Origin: Epilithonimonas zeae | GTDB taxonomy: Bacteria; Bacteroidota; Bacteroidia; Flavobacteriales; Weeksellaceae | Assembly (NCBI RefSeq): GCF_900141765.1 | Contig: NZ_FSRK01000002.1 | Coordinates: 310,001-374,000, forward strand | Direction: 5' to 3' | DNA: 64,000 nucleotides | Shown here: positions 33,500-43,047 of the stretch, in pieces | How the letters are laid out: every line of letters begins with the position of its first letter | Position numbering within the stretch: position 1 is the stretch's first letter | Notes under the pieces: model-generated | Databases searched by the model: none | What the model saw: only the letters and a program-made list of their open reading frames with translations | Told to the model about the DNA's origin: nothing | Program-made: the position numbers and the translations under genes

Positions 33500-35656
33500 T
33501 TAAAACCAATGCCCTAAGATGACACTGAAAACGCCTTTATGTTTGTTAAGAGATTTGCTGAAGTTGACTTTTATCTGACCGAAAGGAGATTTGTAACCTG
33601 CGGTAAGACCAATTGAACTGTAATTAAGTTTAACTGCATCTTCAAATTTGATAGTGCTGAACATATTTGCAAGACTGAAATTTCCAATTAAAAAATAATT
33701 TTTACTGAATCTAAGCTGAAAATCATTAGAAGCAATAAAAATATTATTATCAACTAATGAAGCAAACTGGTATCCTGCAAATTGTTTATAATTGGCTATA
33801 GGTTGTTCAAAAATTCCTCCAACTCTATATTGATAAAAAGAAGGAAGGTTGTCTCCAATTGTAATCCCTCCATATAAATTCAGACGATATGTGAACATTT
33901 TTGAAATGTAAAAATTCATCTTGATATCTGCTTTTATATTAATGGGTTTCTTCTCTAAATCTGAATTGAAAAGATCTATGATTTTTCCTTCAGCATTCAG
34001 GTAAAAACCTTTTGTCGGAAAGTCGCGGTCGTTTTGGGTATCGCTTTTTAAGAAGACATACGGATTGAGGTATTTTTCTACAATTTTATTGGCACCGTTT
34101 CGTTCGCTTTCAAAATAGTCGTGGCTCAAACCTCCTCCAATTGCAAACTTGTCTTTCCAAACAGACTGAATAAAAACTTCGTTTCTGAACCAATCCCAAG
34201 TTTCGGTTGTATTATTATCAAAATTTTTCAGATCGAATGTCATTCCTGAAGAATATAGTCCAAAACCCGGAATATATCCGTTATCTATAAAGTAGTTGAA
34301 ATAATATCTCGGATTATCACCAATTACTACATCCAGGGATAAATTAGAATTTCTAAATAACAAACGCTTCGCTGAATAATTGAGCAACAATCCTGTCTTG
34401 AAAACTTCGTCGTAATGGAGCCCGAATTTCAAAAAATGACGAGATTCATCTTCTGTTACATATAATTTGAGATAACTGCTGTTATTTTCCTGTACGATAT
34501 CGTAGTTGATGAATTTATAATTGTTGGTTGCATATAATTTATCAATCATCTTATTCACGCTTCCATAAGTCTGCATAGAAGGTAATTTAAGCCCCATTTT
34601 TCCACGAATGTAGTTGGACTTATAAATCCGTCCGTTTTCCACCACAAGGCTGTCTATTTTATAAACGCTGGAATAAATAGGATTGATTGATGACCTTATT
34701 CTTTCAAAATTTCGTTTCGGTAGCTTGTCCAGAATATCAACATATTTTTGGGCTTCAACATAACCACTGTCCAGGATTTTCCTTTTATCATCATAACTTG
34801 TAGCAGTCATTCCGGTAAGATCCGGTTTGATGTTGATATCCGTGTACTTATATTGGTTAAGTGTTTCTTTTTTAATATTGATATCAATGATTTGATTCAG
34901 GATAGAAATTATACTGGTCAGATTCTCACGTTTTGCCAAAGGCTGATTGAGGTCAACACCGATTACAATGTCAATTCCTTTATCTTTCAAGGGCTTTGAA
35001 GGGAAATTAACCGTCATTGCGCCATCAACATAAATACTATCACCAACCTTTACAGGATCCAAAAGTGATGGAAAAGCAGAACTTGCCATAATTGATGAAA
35101 CCAAATCACCATTCTCAAAAATCTTCATTTGACCACTTTCTATATTGGTTCCGATACACATAAAAGGAATTGGAAGCTTAGAAAAATCATCAATATTAGA
35201 AACATTTCTAAGTAATTCTTTCAGCAGATAAACATTTCTCTGACCTGTGCTAATAGAAGAGGGAAATGTAATCTTTCCGTTTTTGAGAGGAACGGTAAAC
35301 AGATATTTATCAACGCTTTTATTGAAAAAACTGGTTTCGCGACGAGTTTTTGGATCTGTAATCAATGAATAAAAATCGGTGTCCATTACGATCTTTTCGA
35401 TGTCTTTTCCTGTATAGCCAGAAGCGTAAAGCCCACCAACAATTGCACCCATACTGGTTCCGGAAATATAATCGATTTTAACACCGAGAGAATCCAGAAC
35501 TTTCAAGACTCCAACGTGTGTAAATCCTTTTGCGCCTCCGCCAGAAAGAGATAATCCAATCTTAGGATTTTTTGGAATGACAAGATTTTCTTTTACCTGA
35601 GAATAACTCATCAGATAAGCTAAAAATGGAATCAGATAAAAGAGTTTCTTAATCAT
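33500..35656 (-). CDS. Patatin-like phospholipase with outer-membrane barrel domain
   Basis: This 718-residue protein has a signal peptide (residues 1-20). The patatin domain carries the oxyanion loop Gly-Gly-Gly-Ala-Lys-Gly (39-44), the nucleophile S68 in Gly-Thr-Ser-Met-Gly, and D211 in Asp-Gly-Ala, a Ser-Asp dyad for lipid acyl hydrolysis. Residues about 320-410 look like a POTRA-like segment. The last ~300 residues are a BamA/Omp85-type barrel ending in an amphipathic strand with a C-terminal Phe. This is the PlpD (type Vd secretion) arrangement, but here the patatin lies before the barrel as one polypeptide, which in Bacteroidota probably stays attached. It is followed by murF-alr 2 bases upstream. 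Confidence 0.9.
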   Translation of the reverse strand: MIKKLFYLIPFLAYLMSYSQVKENLVIPKNPKIGLSLSGGGAKGFTHVGVLKVLDSLGVKIDYISGTSMGAIVGGLYASGYTGKDIEKIVMDTDFYSLITDPKTRRETSFFNKSVDKYLFTVPLKNGKITFPSSISTGQRNVYLLKELLRNVSNIDDFSKLPIPFMCIGTNIESGQMKIFENGDLVSSIMASSAFPSLLDPVKVGDSIYVDGAMTVNFPSKPLKDKGIDIVIGVDLNQPLAKRENLTSIISILNQIIDINIKKETLNQYKYTDINIKPDLTGMTATSYDDKRKILDSGYVEAQKYVDILDKLPKRNFERIRSSINPIYSSVYKIDSLVVENGRIYKSNYIRGKMGLKLPSMQTYGSVNKMIDKLYATNNYKFINYDIVQENNSSYLKLYVTEDESRHFLKFGLHYDEVFKTGLLLNYSAKRLLFRNSNLSLDVVIGDNPRYYFNYFIDNGYIPGFGLYSSGMTFDLKNFDNNTTETWDWFRNEVFIQSVWKDKFAIGGGLSHDYFESERNGANKIVEKYLNPYVFLKSDTQNDRDFPTKGFYLNAEGKIIDLFNSDLEKKPINIKADIKMNFYISKMFTYRLNLYGGITIGDNLPSFYQYRVGGIFEQPIANYKQFAGYQFASLVDNNIFIASNDFQLRFSKNYFLIGNFSLANMFSTIKFEDAVKLNYSSIGLTAGYKSPFGQIKVNFSKSLNKHKGVFSVILGHWF

Positions 35657-35658
35657 TT

Positions 35659-38103
35659 TTAATTTTTTATATAAATTCTTTTTACTCTAGGAGAAATCGA
35701 AGTTAATACTTCGTAAGTAATTGTACCACAATATTTTGAAAATTCTTCAAGAGTAGGATTTGAATTAAAAATCGTTACAGAATCGCCTTCTTTTGCCACA
35801 ACATTATCCACGTTAATCATCATCATATCCATACAGATGCTTCCAACAATTGGGCAGAGTTTATTATTAACGCCTATATTTCCGACTTTATTTCCAATCA
35901 AACGTGGAATTCCGTCCGCATAACCAACCGGAATGGTAGCAATTTTTGTGTCGTGTTCAGCTTTGAATCTTCTGCTATAACCTACTGATTCTCCATTTTT
36001 TACATCCGATATCTGAGAAATAACAGTTTTAAAACTTACAGAATCCTGAAGTTGTTTTTTGATACTTTTATCTGGATTTTCTCCAATCATTCCAATTCCA
36101 ATTCTTACCATATCATATTGATAATCAGTATAATTGGTAATTCCAGAAGAATTAAGAATATGCCTGATTGGCTGATAACCCAATTTATCAATTAAATAGC
36201 TAGAATTTTTTTCAAAAGTTTTTAATTGATTCAAAGTAAATTCTTTTTCGTCTGGCATATCAGAAGAAGATAAATGACTGAAAATACTTTGAACTTTGAC
36301 ATTCATCGAGTTTAATTTTTCAGTTAATTCATCTAATTCAAAATCCTTAAAACCAAGGCGATGCATTCCCGTTTCCAGCTTGATATGAATCGGATATTTC
36401 TGCTGATTTCCGGATTTTATCAATTGTTCATTGAATAATTCCAGAACTCTTAGACTGTAGATTTCAGGTTCCAGATTATATTCGATGACACTATCATAGC
36501 TGTGCTGTTCAGGATTCATCACGATAATTGGCGTTGTGATTCCCTTTTTTCTCAATTCAACACCTTCGTCTGCAAATGCAACACCAAGATAGTCAATATG
36601 ATGATGCTGAAGAAATTCGGAAATCTCATAACTTCCTAATCCATAAGCATTTGCTTTTACCATTGCCATCATTTTGGTTTCTGGTTTTAGTAGAGATTTA
36701 TGAAAATTAATGTTATTAAGAATTGCATTCAGATTGATTTCCAAAACCGTATCGTGTTTTCTGAGTTCAAGAATTTCTTTGATTTTTTCAATCTCGAATT
36801 TTCTTGCACCTTTAAGTAAAATAACCTGGTTTTCGATTTCATTAATCACTTTACTTTCAATAAATTGATTGGTATTATTAAAAGTAAAAGTCTCAGAATT
36901 AAATAGTTTATAAAATGAGCTTATTTCTTCTCCAATTAGAAAAACTTTATCAAATTTCTGTTCATTAACTAACTCAGAAACTTCAGAATATAATTCTTCC
37001 GAATTCTCATTAGAATCTAAGATATCTGTAAGAATCAGAGATTTTTTTGGTTTGTTATATTCACCGATAAACTGAAAAGCAATTTTCAAAGAATCCAAAT
37101 CCAAATTATAAGAATCATTGATAATCAGATTATTTCTAATTCCTTCGATGCTTTCAAGACGCATTTCAATCGCTTTAAGTGCATCTATTTTTTCTTTGAT
37201 TTGAAGATTTGATAAATTGAACTGTTTCAGAATTCCAATCAAAGCTAAAACATTAGTTAAAGTCGCTTCATCTCTTTGATTGATTGGCTGAGAAAATTCT
37301 TCCTCAAAATATTTGACTTTAATATCCTGCGTTCGGTCATTAACATCAGAAATTATGGAAATATCATTATTGTTTTTTAAACCGTACGATATTAATTTTT
37401 TACTTGAGTATAATTGATTGATTAATTTGTCTGTCAATTCGTTATCAGAATTATAAAATATAATTTCCGAATGTTTGAACAACTTTAATTTCTCATTAAT
37501 TAATTCTTCTTCGGAATTGAAGTTTGCAGAATGTGCAGTTCCAATATGCGTCAATAATCCAATCTTTGGGTGGAAAACATTTTCCTGTTTTTCCATTTCG
37601 TTCGGCTTGGAAATTCCAACCTCGAATATTCCTAATTCGTGCTTTTTATCGATTTGCAACAATGACAAGGGCAAACCGATTTGAGAATTAAAACTTTTTG
37701 GACTTTTAACCGTAACAAACTCATTAGAAAGACATTGATAAAGCCATTCTTTAAGAATTGTTTTTCCATTACTTCCCGTAATTCCAATAGAATTAATATT
37801 AGAATGCTCAAAATGATATTTGGCAAGCGTTTGTAAAAATTCGACCGAATTTTTTGTAATGATTTGATTGATAGAAAGATTATCGATTTTATTTTCAGTA
37901 ATAATTGTATCGATTCCTTTTTCGATGACAGTCTCGATATATTTCTGTCCAGAATTTTTTTTTGTGCTTATCGCAAGAAACGCAGTATTTTTTGTAGAAT
38001 AAATCGTTCGGCTGTCAAAAGCAATATTTTTGATTTTGATATCTTGATTTCCAATCACTTCGGAGTTGGTAATTTCTGCAATTTCTTTTGCTGTATAATT
38101 CAT
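35659..38103 (-). CDS. Bifunctional MurF ligase / alanine racemase fusion
   Basis: Residues 1-445 form MurF, which adds D-Ala-D-Ala to UDP-MurNAc-tripeptide; the ATP loop Gly-Ile-Thr-Gly-Ser-Asn-Gly-Lys-Thr is at 107-115. Residues about 450-814 form alanine racemase, which makes the D-Ala used upstream. K483 in Val-Lys-Ala-Asn-Ala-Tyr-Gly is the PLP lysine and Y709 in Gly-Tyr-Ser-Arg-Arg is the second base. This fusion is typical of Bacteroidota and couples D-Ala supply to peptidoglycan precursor assembly. It is cytoplasmic. It lies between patatin and tdk, all on the minus strand with short gaps. Confidence 0.96.
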   Translation of the reverse strand: MNYTAKEIAEITNSEVIGNQDIKIKNIAFDSRTIYSTKNTAFLAISTKKNSGQKYIETVIEKGIDTIITENKIDNLSINQIITKNSVEFLQTLAKYHFEHSNINSIGITGSNGKTILKEWLYQCLSNEFVTVKSPKSFNSQIGLPLSLLQIDKKHELGIFEVGISKPNEMEKQENVFHPKIGLLTHIGTAHSANFNSEEELINEKLKLFKHSEIIFYNSDNELTDKLINQLYSSKKLISYGLKNNNDISIISDVNDRTQDIKVKYFEEEFSQPINQRDEATLTNVLALIGILKQFNLSNLQIKEKIDALKAIEMRLESIEGIRNNLIINDSYNLDLDSLKIAFQFIGEYNKPKKSLILTDILDSNENSEELYSEVSELVNEQKFDKVFLIGEEISSFYKLFNSETFTFNNTNQFIESKVINEIENQVILLKGARKFEIEKIKEILELRKHDTVLEINLNAILNNINFHKSLLKPETKMMAMVKANAYGLGSYEISEFLQHHHIDYLGVAFADEGVELRKKGITTPIIVMNPEQHSYDSVIEYNLEPEIYSLRVLELFNEQLIKSGNQQKYPIHIKLETGMHRLGFKDFELDELTEKLNSMNVKVQSIFSHLSSSDMPDEKEFTLNQLKTFEKNSSYLIDKLGYQPIRHILNSSGITNYTDYQYDMVRIGIGMIGENPDKSIKKQLQDSVSFKTVISQISDVKNGESVGYSRRFKAEHDTKIATIPVGYADGIPRLIGNKVGNIGVNNKLCPIVGSICMDMMMINVDNVVAKEGDSVTIFNSNPTLEEFSKYCGTITYEVLTSISPRVKRIYIKN

Positions 38104-38122
38104 TGATTATCAAAAAAATAAA

Positions 38123-38719
38123 CTAATTAATTTCATTATCTTTATTAAGAACTTCATCCACAAAAACTCTTCTACTAACTGCATCATAAGCTTCCGTTTC
38201 TCCAAGTTCCACCAATTCCTTTCCTGCAGAAGTTCTCATCGAATAATTGGCAAGATTTCCTGTTCTTTTACAAATCGCGTGAACTTTGGTCACATATTCT
38301 GCCGTTGCCATCAGATTCGGCATTGGTCCAAAAGGACGACCAAGAAAATCCATATCCAACCCGGCAATCACAACCCGGATTCCGTTATTTGCTAATTGAT
38401 TGGCAACATCTACAATGCTTTCGTCAAAAAACTGCGCTTCATCTATCGCAACCACATCACAATTAGAACCCAACAAAAGAATCTCAGAAGGACTTTCCAC
38501 AGCTGTACTTCGGATTTTAGTCTGATTATGGGAAACAACATCTTCCTCAGAATAACGCGTATCGATTTTCGGTTTGAAAATCTCGACATTCTGACCGGCC
38601 ATTTCTGCACGACGGAGTCTTCTGATGAGTTCTTCCGTCTTTCCGGAAAACATAGAACCGCAGATAACTTCCATCCAACCGCTTTGTTTGGAATGATTAA
38701 TTGTATTTTCTAAAAACAT
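38123..38719 (-). CDS. tdk: Thymidine kinase, type II
   Basis: Tdk phosphorylates thymidine in nucleotide salvage. The 198-residue protein has the P-loop Gly-Ser-Met-Phe-Ser-Gly-Lys-Thr (21-28), the Asp-Glu-Ala-Gln-Phe-Phe catalytic Glu motif, and the lasso region around Cys-Lys-Arg-Thr-Gly. The CxxC zinc ribbon of E. coli-type enzymes is reduced to a single visible Cys in this region, as often in Bacteroidota, so structural zinc is doubtful. It is 19 bases upstream of murF-alr and divergent from the acidic protein gene at 38846. Confidence 0.94.
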   Translation of the reverse strand: MFLENTINHSKQSGWMEVICGSMFSGKTEELIRRLRRAEMAGQNVEIFKPKIDTRYSEEDVVSHNQTKIRSTAVESPSEILLLGSNCDVVAIDEAQFFDESIVDVANQLANNGIRVVIAGLDMDFLGRPFGPMPNLMATAEYVTKVHAICKRTGNLANYSMRTSAGKELVELGETEAYDAVSRRVFVDEVLNKDNEIN

Positions 38720-38845
38720 TATTAATTTAGCAAAAAATTGTTTTAAAATTTATAAAAGAAAAACTTGATGAAACCTTTATTTAGGAACAAAATTGTTCTT
38801 AAATTTATAAACATCAAATTTAAGTAAAAATTAATAAGATATATT

Positions 38846-40045
38846 ATGCAAAACCTGCAAGATAAATACGAAGAAATTTTCGGAGAGATTAAGAATCTTT
38901 TGTCAGAATTATCAAAATCTGATACTTATGAAGCTATTTTGGCGAAAGAAAATGAAGTCAATCAGCTTTATCAAAAATTTTCTTTTCTTAAAATTTCTCA
39001 GAATTTTAATTTTTCGTCAACCGAAGTTGAACCATTACAAATTATTGATAACCAATTTACAAACGTTGATTCGGATTTGATTTCAGTTGAAGAATTTGAG
39101 GAAGAAAATAAGGTTGCTGAAATCATTGTTGAAGAAACCGAGGTTCACGATATTTTCGATGATGTTCCGGAAGTAGAAGAAGTTCATTCTTTTACAGAAA
39201 TTGATGAGCAAGAACATTCTCAAGAAAATGTTGTTGAAGAAATTTCCAATTTTGCAGAAATAGAAACAGAAGAAAATCTGGTTGAAGAAACTATTGAATC
39301 TGAAAAAAATGATTTGATTGAAGAAGTTTCTAATCAAACAGAAGAAATTGCAGATGAAGTAGAACAAAACTCCGCAGTTGAAAATGAGACTGATACTTTT
39401 GAAGAAAGTCTTTTAGAAGAACCAACTGAAAAATTGGAACCTATGCAGGACAGCCAGTTTTCTTTTGCAATGACGAAAGAAGAGCCAGTTGCAGAAGAAA
39501 CTTCGCAGGATGATTATGAAGCAAGATTAGCCGAAAAAGAAGCTAAGCTGAAAGAACTTGAGGAAAACAGAAGAAAAATTGTAGAATTTTCCAAAGAAAA
39601 TACTCAGTCAAAAGAAAAATCTCAAGAAGTTTACGAATCAAATTCTGATGAGCATCACGATAAAAAATTCAAATTAGCGAATATCAAAGGTCTCAAAATT
39701 GCCAAATCTTTGTTTGATGATGACCATTTGGAAGAGACAGAAAAACCGGCTCCGGTTCAAACTTCCGGAAGTCTCCTGAAAAATAATGTGCCGACAGATT
39801 ATATGGAAGCACCGAAACCAAAACCAGAATTCAAGCTTGACCTGAATGACAGAATCGCATTTTCTCAATATCTTTTCAATGGAAGTCAAAGTGAACTGAA
39901 TCAAGTTGTTTCTGTTCTGAATTCTTTCAATTCTTTGGATAAAGCTCAGGAATTTTTGAGTGATATCTATTACGAAAGAGATTGGAAAAAAGTTGATAGC
40001 TATGCGCAGAGATTGTGGACTTTGGTTGAAAATAGGTTTTTGTAG
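38846..40045 (+). CDS. Acidic low-complexity protein with conserved C-terminal domain
   Basis: This 399-residue cytoplasmic protein has a helical N-terminus (1-50), then a long Glu/Val-rich stretch (about 65-260) resembling repeated Val-Glu-Glu units. The charged low-complexity centre is followed by a basic segment (Lys-Phe-Lys-Leu-Ala-Asn-Ile-Lys-Gly-Leu-Lys-Ile-Ala-Lys, about 270-285). The last ~75 residues, from Phe-Lys-Leu-Asp-Leu-Asn-Asp-Arg-Ile-Ala-Phe to Leu-Trp-Thr-Leu-Val-Glu-Asn-Arg-Phe-Leu, look like a folded conserved helical domain. The stop TAG is followed directly by the rsmI ATG, indicating translational coupling. Function unknown; a scaffold or tether is possible. Confidence 0.75.
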   Translation: MQNLQDKYEEIFGEIKNLLSELSKSDTYEAILAKENEVNQLYQKFSFLKISQNFNFSSTEVEPLQIIDNQFTNVDSDLISVEEFEEENKVAEIIVEETEVHDIFDDVPEVEEVHSFTEIDEQEHSQENVVEEISNFAEIETEENLVEETIESEKNDLIEEVSNQTEEIADEVEQNSAVENETDTFEESLLEEPTEKLEPMQDSQFSFAMTKEEPVAEETSQDDYEARLAEKEAKLKELEENRRKIVEFSKENTQSKEKSQEVYESNSDEHHDKKFKLANIKGLKIAKSLFDDDHLEETEKPAPVQTSGSLLKNNVPTDYMEAPKPKPEFKLDLNDRIAFSQYLFNGSQSELNQVVSVLNSFNSLDKAQEFLSDIYYERDWKKVDSYAQRLWTLVENRFL

Positions 40046-40720
40046 ATGAGCGGTATTCTTTATTTTGTTCCGACACCCGTTGGAAATCTGGAAGATATGA
40101 CTTTCCGAGCTGTGAAAGTTCTGAAAGAAGTAGATTATATTTTGTGTGAAGATACAAGAACTTCCGGTGTTCTTCTCAAACATTACGAAATTTCCAAACC
40201 TCTGAAATCCTATCATTTACATAACGAACATCAAGCCACGCAAAAAGTAATTGATGACCTCAAAAATGGCCAAAACATTGCCATAATTACTGATGCAGGA
40301 ACTCCAGGAATTTCGGACCCAGGTTATCTTTTGGCAAAAGCTTGTGCGGATGAAAATTTGGAAATGATTTGTCTTCCTGGCGCAACAGCTTTGATTCCAG
40401 CGCTTGTGGTTTCCGGATTGCCGAATAATGAGTTTCTTTTTGCTGGATTTCTTCCTCAAAAAAAAGGAAGACAAACCAAACTAAAACAATTGGCTGAAGA
40501 GAAAAAGACAATCGTTCTTTACGAAAGCCCACATAAAATCAATACAACACTTGAGCAAATCAAGGAATTCTTCGGAGAAGAAACTAGAGCAAGTTTGAGT
40601 CGAGAAATTTCCAAAAAATTCGAAGAAACTAAACGAGGGACAATCAATGAGTTAATTGAATTCTCGAAAAGCAAAACTTTAAAAGGTGAAATTGTTTTGA
40701 TTGTGAATAATTCAATCTAA
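40046..40720 (+). CDS. rsmI: 16S rRNA (cytidine1402-2'-O)-methyltransferase RsmI
   Basis: RsmI 2'-O-methylates C1402 in the ribosomal P site. The 224-residue protein has the tetrapyrrole-methylase fold marks: Gly-Asn-Leu-Glu-Asp-Met-Thr (13-19), Cys-Glu-Asp-Thr-Arg (about 34-38), Asp-Ala-Gly-Thr-Pro-Gly-Ile-Ser-Asp-Pro-Gly and Pro-Gly-Ala-Thr-Ala. It is shorter than the E. coli enzyme (about 286 residues) because the C-terminal extra domain is absent, the usual short form in Bacteroidota. Its start abuts the acidic protein's stop, so the two are probably made together. Confidence 0.95.
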   Translation: MSGILYFVPTPVGNLEDMTFRAVKVLKEVDYILCEDTRTSGVLLKHYEISKPLKSYHLHNEHQATQKVIDDLKNGQNIAIITDAGTPGISDPGYLLAKACADENLEMICLPGATALIPALVVSGLPNNEFLFAGFLPQKKGRQTKLKQLAEEKKTIVLYESPHKINTTLEQIKEFFGEETRASLSREISKKFEETKRGTINELIEFSKSKTLKGEIVLIVNNSI

Positions 40721-40723
40721 AAA

Positions 40724-41548
40724 ATGAATTTTCTTAAACTCATATTTCTGTTTTTTCCAGTTTTTTTCTTCACTCAAGTCAGTTATGAAGGGAAAATTGG
40801 TAATTATCCAATTGAATTGGTTCTTAATATTGATGGAAAATTTGCTGATGGAATTTATATTTATTCAAAATTCAATGAGCCAATTTCTATTAAAGGAATT
40901 ATTGAGAATGGACATTTAATATTATTTGAATTGGATGGAGATACGAGGAAGGCAAAATTCTATTTTAATAACTTTAAAGATGGAAAAGAAGAATACCTGG
41001 GAACTTGGACAAATCTCAAAACAGAAGTTCAATTGAATGTCTATTTAAAGAAAAAAGCAAATCAAAAATCATTTTTACAATCAGAAAGTACTAAGCAATT
41101 TTATTTCAGAGGAACTGAAGAAAATGAAGAGAATTATCTTTTAATTATCGATAAAAAAAGCAATCAAATTTTTCAGAAAATGAAAATGGAAGAATGTAGT
41201 TTTGATGGTATTTATGATGTTTCGGTTGGGGATTATAATTTTGATGGTTACGAAGATTTTTCCAGCTGTGTGCAATCTTATGCAGGTCCAAACACTTCAA
41301 AAACATATTTTTTGTTCGATAATAAAAAGAATGAATTTTTTGCAAGTGATTTTTCTGGAACTTCTTTGGAATTTGATGAGAAAAATAAATTGATTACAGA
41401 AACCAATCAGTGTTGTGCAGGAGCATCGATTGTTAAAAATATCTATAAAGTAAAAGAAAACAAGATGGTTTTAGTCAAAGAACATTGCTATAAATGGAGC
41501 GAAAAACTTCAAAAGCATATTGAGAAAAAACCAAAGGATTGTCAATAA
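40724..41548 (+). CDS. Exported XAC2610-like protein of unknown function
   Basis: This 274-residue protein starts with a hydrophobic signal segment (Phe-rich, cleavage near Phe-Phe-Thr-Gln, residue 18). The N-half has beta strands of the Gly-Lys-Ile-Gly-Asn-Tyr-Pro-Ile-Glu-Leu type seen in small periplasmic domains. The C-half carries Val-Gly-Asp-Tyr-Asn-Phe-Asp-Gly-Tyr-Glu-Asp-Phe (a Ca2+-binding-like Asp cluster), then Tyr-Ala-Gly-Pro-Asn-Thr-Ser-Lys-Thr-Tyr-Phe-Leu-Phe and Gln-Cys-Cys-Ala-Gly, the pattern of XAC2610-related proteins. It is periplasmic or outer-membrane associated. It starts 4 bases after rsmI, so it probably shares its transcript. Confidence 0.72.
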   Translation: MNFLKLIFLFFPVFFFTQVSYEGKIGNYPIELVLNIDGKFADGIYIYSKFNEPISIKGIIENGHLILFELDGDTRKAKFYFNNFKDGKEEYLGTWTNLKTEVQLNVYLKKKANQKSFLQSESTKQFYFRGTEENEENYLLIIDKKSNQIFQKMKMEECSFDGIYDVSVGDYNFDGYEDFSSCVQSYAGPNTSKTYFLFDNKKNEFFASDFSGTSLEFDEKNKLITETNQCCAGASIVKNIYKVKENKMVLVKEHCYKWSEKLQKHIEKKPKDCQ

Positions 41549-41568
41549 TTCTTAAAGTATTATTTTTG
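41539..41568 (+). promoter_or_regulatory. Predicted fabG promoter
   Basis: TTG (41539-41541), a 19-base spacer and TATTTTTG (41561-41568) fit the Bacteroidota consensus. The -33 element overlaps the last codons of the preceding gene. Transcription would begin about 30 bases before the fabG ATG. Confidence 0.7.
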
Positions 41569-41602
41569 CCATAACAAATTTTAGAAAACATTATAAAAAT
41601 AT

Positions 41603-42346
41603 ATGGGATTACTACAAGGTAAAGTTGCAATTATCACAGGAGCAACGCGTGGAATCGGAAGAGGAATTGCAGAAGTTTTTGCCAAAGAAGGTGCAAAAAT
41701 CGCATTCACTTATGCCGGTTCTGTGGAAAAAGCTAAAGAACTGGAATCGGAATTAAGCAAAATAACAGAAATCAAAGGATATCAGTCAGATGCTTCGGAT
41801 TATGACGCCGCTCAAAAATTAGTTGAGGATGTGTTGGCAGAATTCGGAACAATTGATATTTTGGTAAATAATGCAGGAATCACCAGAGATAATTTGATGT
41901 TGAGAATGTCAAAAGACGATTGGGATACGATTATCAAAGTTAATTTGGATTCTGTTTTCAACTTGACAAAAGCGGTTATTAAACCAATGATGAAAGCAAA
42001 ATCCGGTTCTATTATCAATATGACTTCGGTTGTTGGTGTGAAAGGAAATGCTGGACAAGCAAATTACGCCGCTTCAAAAGCTGGAGCAATTGGTTTTACT
42101 AAATCTATCGCTTTGGAATTAGGTTCCAGAAATATCCGTTGCAATGCTATCGCACCAGGTTTTATTGAGACTGAAATGACAGCTGCTTTGGACGAAAAAA
42201 CGGTTCAGGGTTGGAGAGACGGAATCCCAATGAAAAGAGGAGGGCAGCCGGCAGATGTTGCCAATGCGTGCGTTTTCTTCGCAAGTGAATTATCTTCTTA
42301 CGTTACAGGTCAGGTTCTGAATGTTGACGGAGGAATGTTGACTTAA
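41603..42346 (+). CDS. fabG: 3-oxoacyl-[acyl-carrier-protein] reductase FabG
   Basis: FabG reduces 3-ketoacyl-ACP with NADPH in type II fatty acid synthesis. The 247-residue SDR has the nucleotide motif Thr-Gly-Ala-Thr-Arg-Gly-Ile-Gly (12-19) and Asn-Asn-Ala-Gly (89-92). The catalytic tetrad is N114, S142, Y155 and K159 (Tyr-Ala-Ala-Ser-Lys), and it ends Val-Asp-Gly-Gly-Met, the FabG hallmark. It is cytoplasmic, with its own promoter and a strong terminator; no other fab gene is adjacent. Confidence 0.96.
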   Translation: MGLLQGKVAIITGATRGIGRGIAEVFAKEGAKIAFTYAGSVEKAKELESELSKITEIKGYQSDASDYDAAQKLVEDVLAEFGTIDILVNNAGITRDNLMLRMSKDDWDTIIKVNLDSVFNLTKAVIKPMMKAKSGSIINMTSVVGVKGNAGQANYAASKAGAIGFTKSIALELGSRNIRCNAIAPGFIETEMTAALDEKTVQGWRDGIPMKRGGQPADVANACVFFASELSSYVTGQVLNVDGGMLT

Positions 42347-42373
42347 GGTATTGAACTTTAATTTATAAAAAAT

Positions 42374-42399
42374 AAAACCGACCTTTCTTGGTCGGTTTT
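42374..42399. terminator. Terminator after fabG
   Basis: AAAACCGACC pairs with GGTCGGTTTT around a 6-base loop, followed by T residues. It lies between fabG and the convergent gene ending at 42423, so it may serve both. Confidence 0.9.
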
Positions 42400-42422
42400 T
42401 TGTTAAATCTCTTACAGATTTT

Positions 42423-43016
42423 TCATTTAATTTTCTTAATCAACACAGCGTCATTTTTATCCAAATAATTGGTTCTTATGAATAATCTTCCATCTTTCTC
42501 GGATAGAAAAAATGTGCTTTCATTTTTTCCTTCAAACACACCAGATTGAACTCCCAAAATAAAATCTAATTCATTATTTTCATTTCCCATTTTCCAAAAT
42601 TCGCCTGAAAATGCTGCTTCTTTATCCGTTTGCTTATCTTCATCATATCTCCAAATCAAGATACTGCTGTCATCAGGAGCGTCAATTTTCAATGATAATT
42701 TTATTGGATGGATAGATTTGCTTTTTTCGTCGAAATATTCTAAATAATATTCACCTTTCCATTTTTTTAAACTTTCATCATCGAGTTGTGTTTCATCAAT
42801 TTGTTTTCCTGAATGTGGAGATTCTTCGTCAGGTTCTTCGGTATTGGAAGTTTCCGCATTTTCATTATGGATTTCCACGGTTTCTGGAGTATTTGTAATA
42901 TTTCCTGCTTCTGAAATAATATTGTTTTCTTTATTTTTTTGCTAATATTTGTAATAAAAATATCCTCCAAATTCTCCAATAAGAATCATTAAAAGTATTG
43001 TAAAAGCTTTTTTCAT
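42423..43016 (-). pseudogene. Paralogue of the next gene, interrupted by an in-frame TAG
   Basis: A start at 43016 gives a membrane-anchor/signal-like N-terminus (Met-Lys-Lys-Ala-Phe-Thr-Ile-Leu-Leu, 24 residues). It then meets TAG (42944-42942), after which the same frame continues open to 42423. Read through, the product is about 197 residues, close to the 202 of the gene at 43048, and both share Lys-Trp-Lys-Gly-x-Tyr and a Lys-Asp-Gly-Arg/Lys-x-Phe/Trp-Ile-Arg/Lys-Thr region. One base change (for example CAG to TAG) explains the stop. A GTG at 42878 could allow a truncated soluble product. Function unknown. Confidence 0.65.
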
Positions 43017-43047
43017 TTGTGTTTTTTTAAGATAAAGGGCAAACAGC

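Noticed and set aside
42767-42979. 70-residue frame overlapping the interrupted paralogue
   Set aside because: It is an out-of-phase shadow; the motif-bearing frame is the interrupted one.
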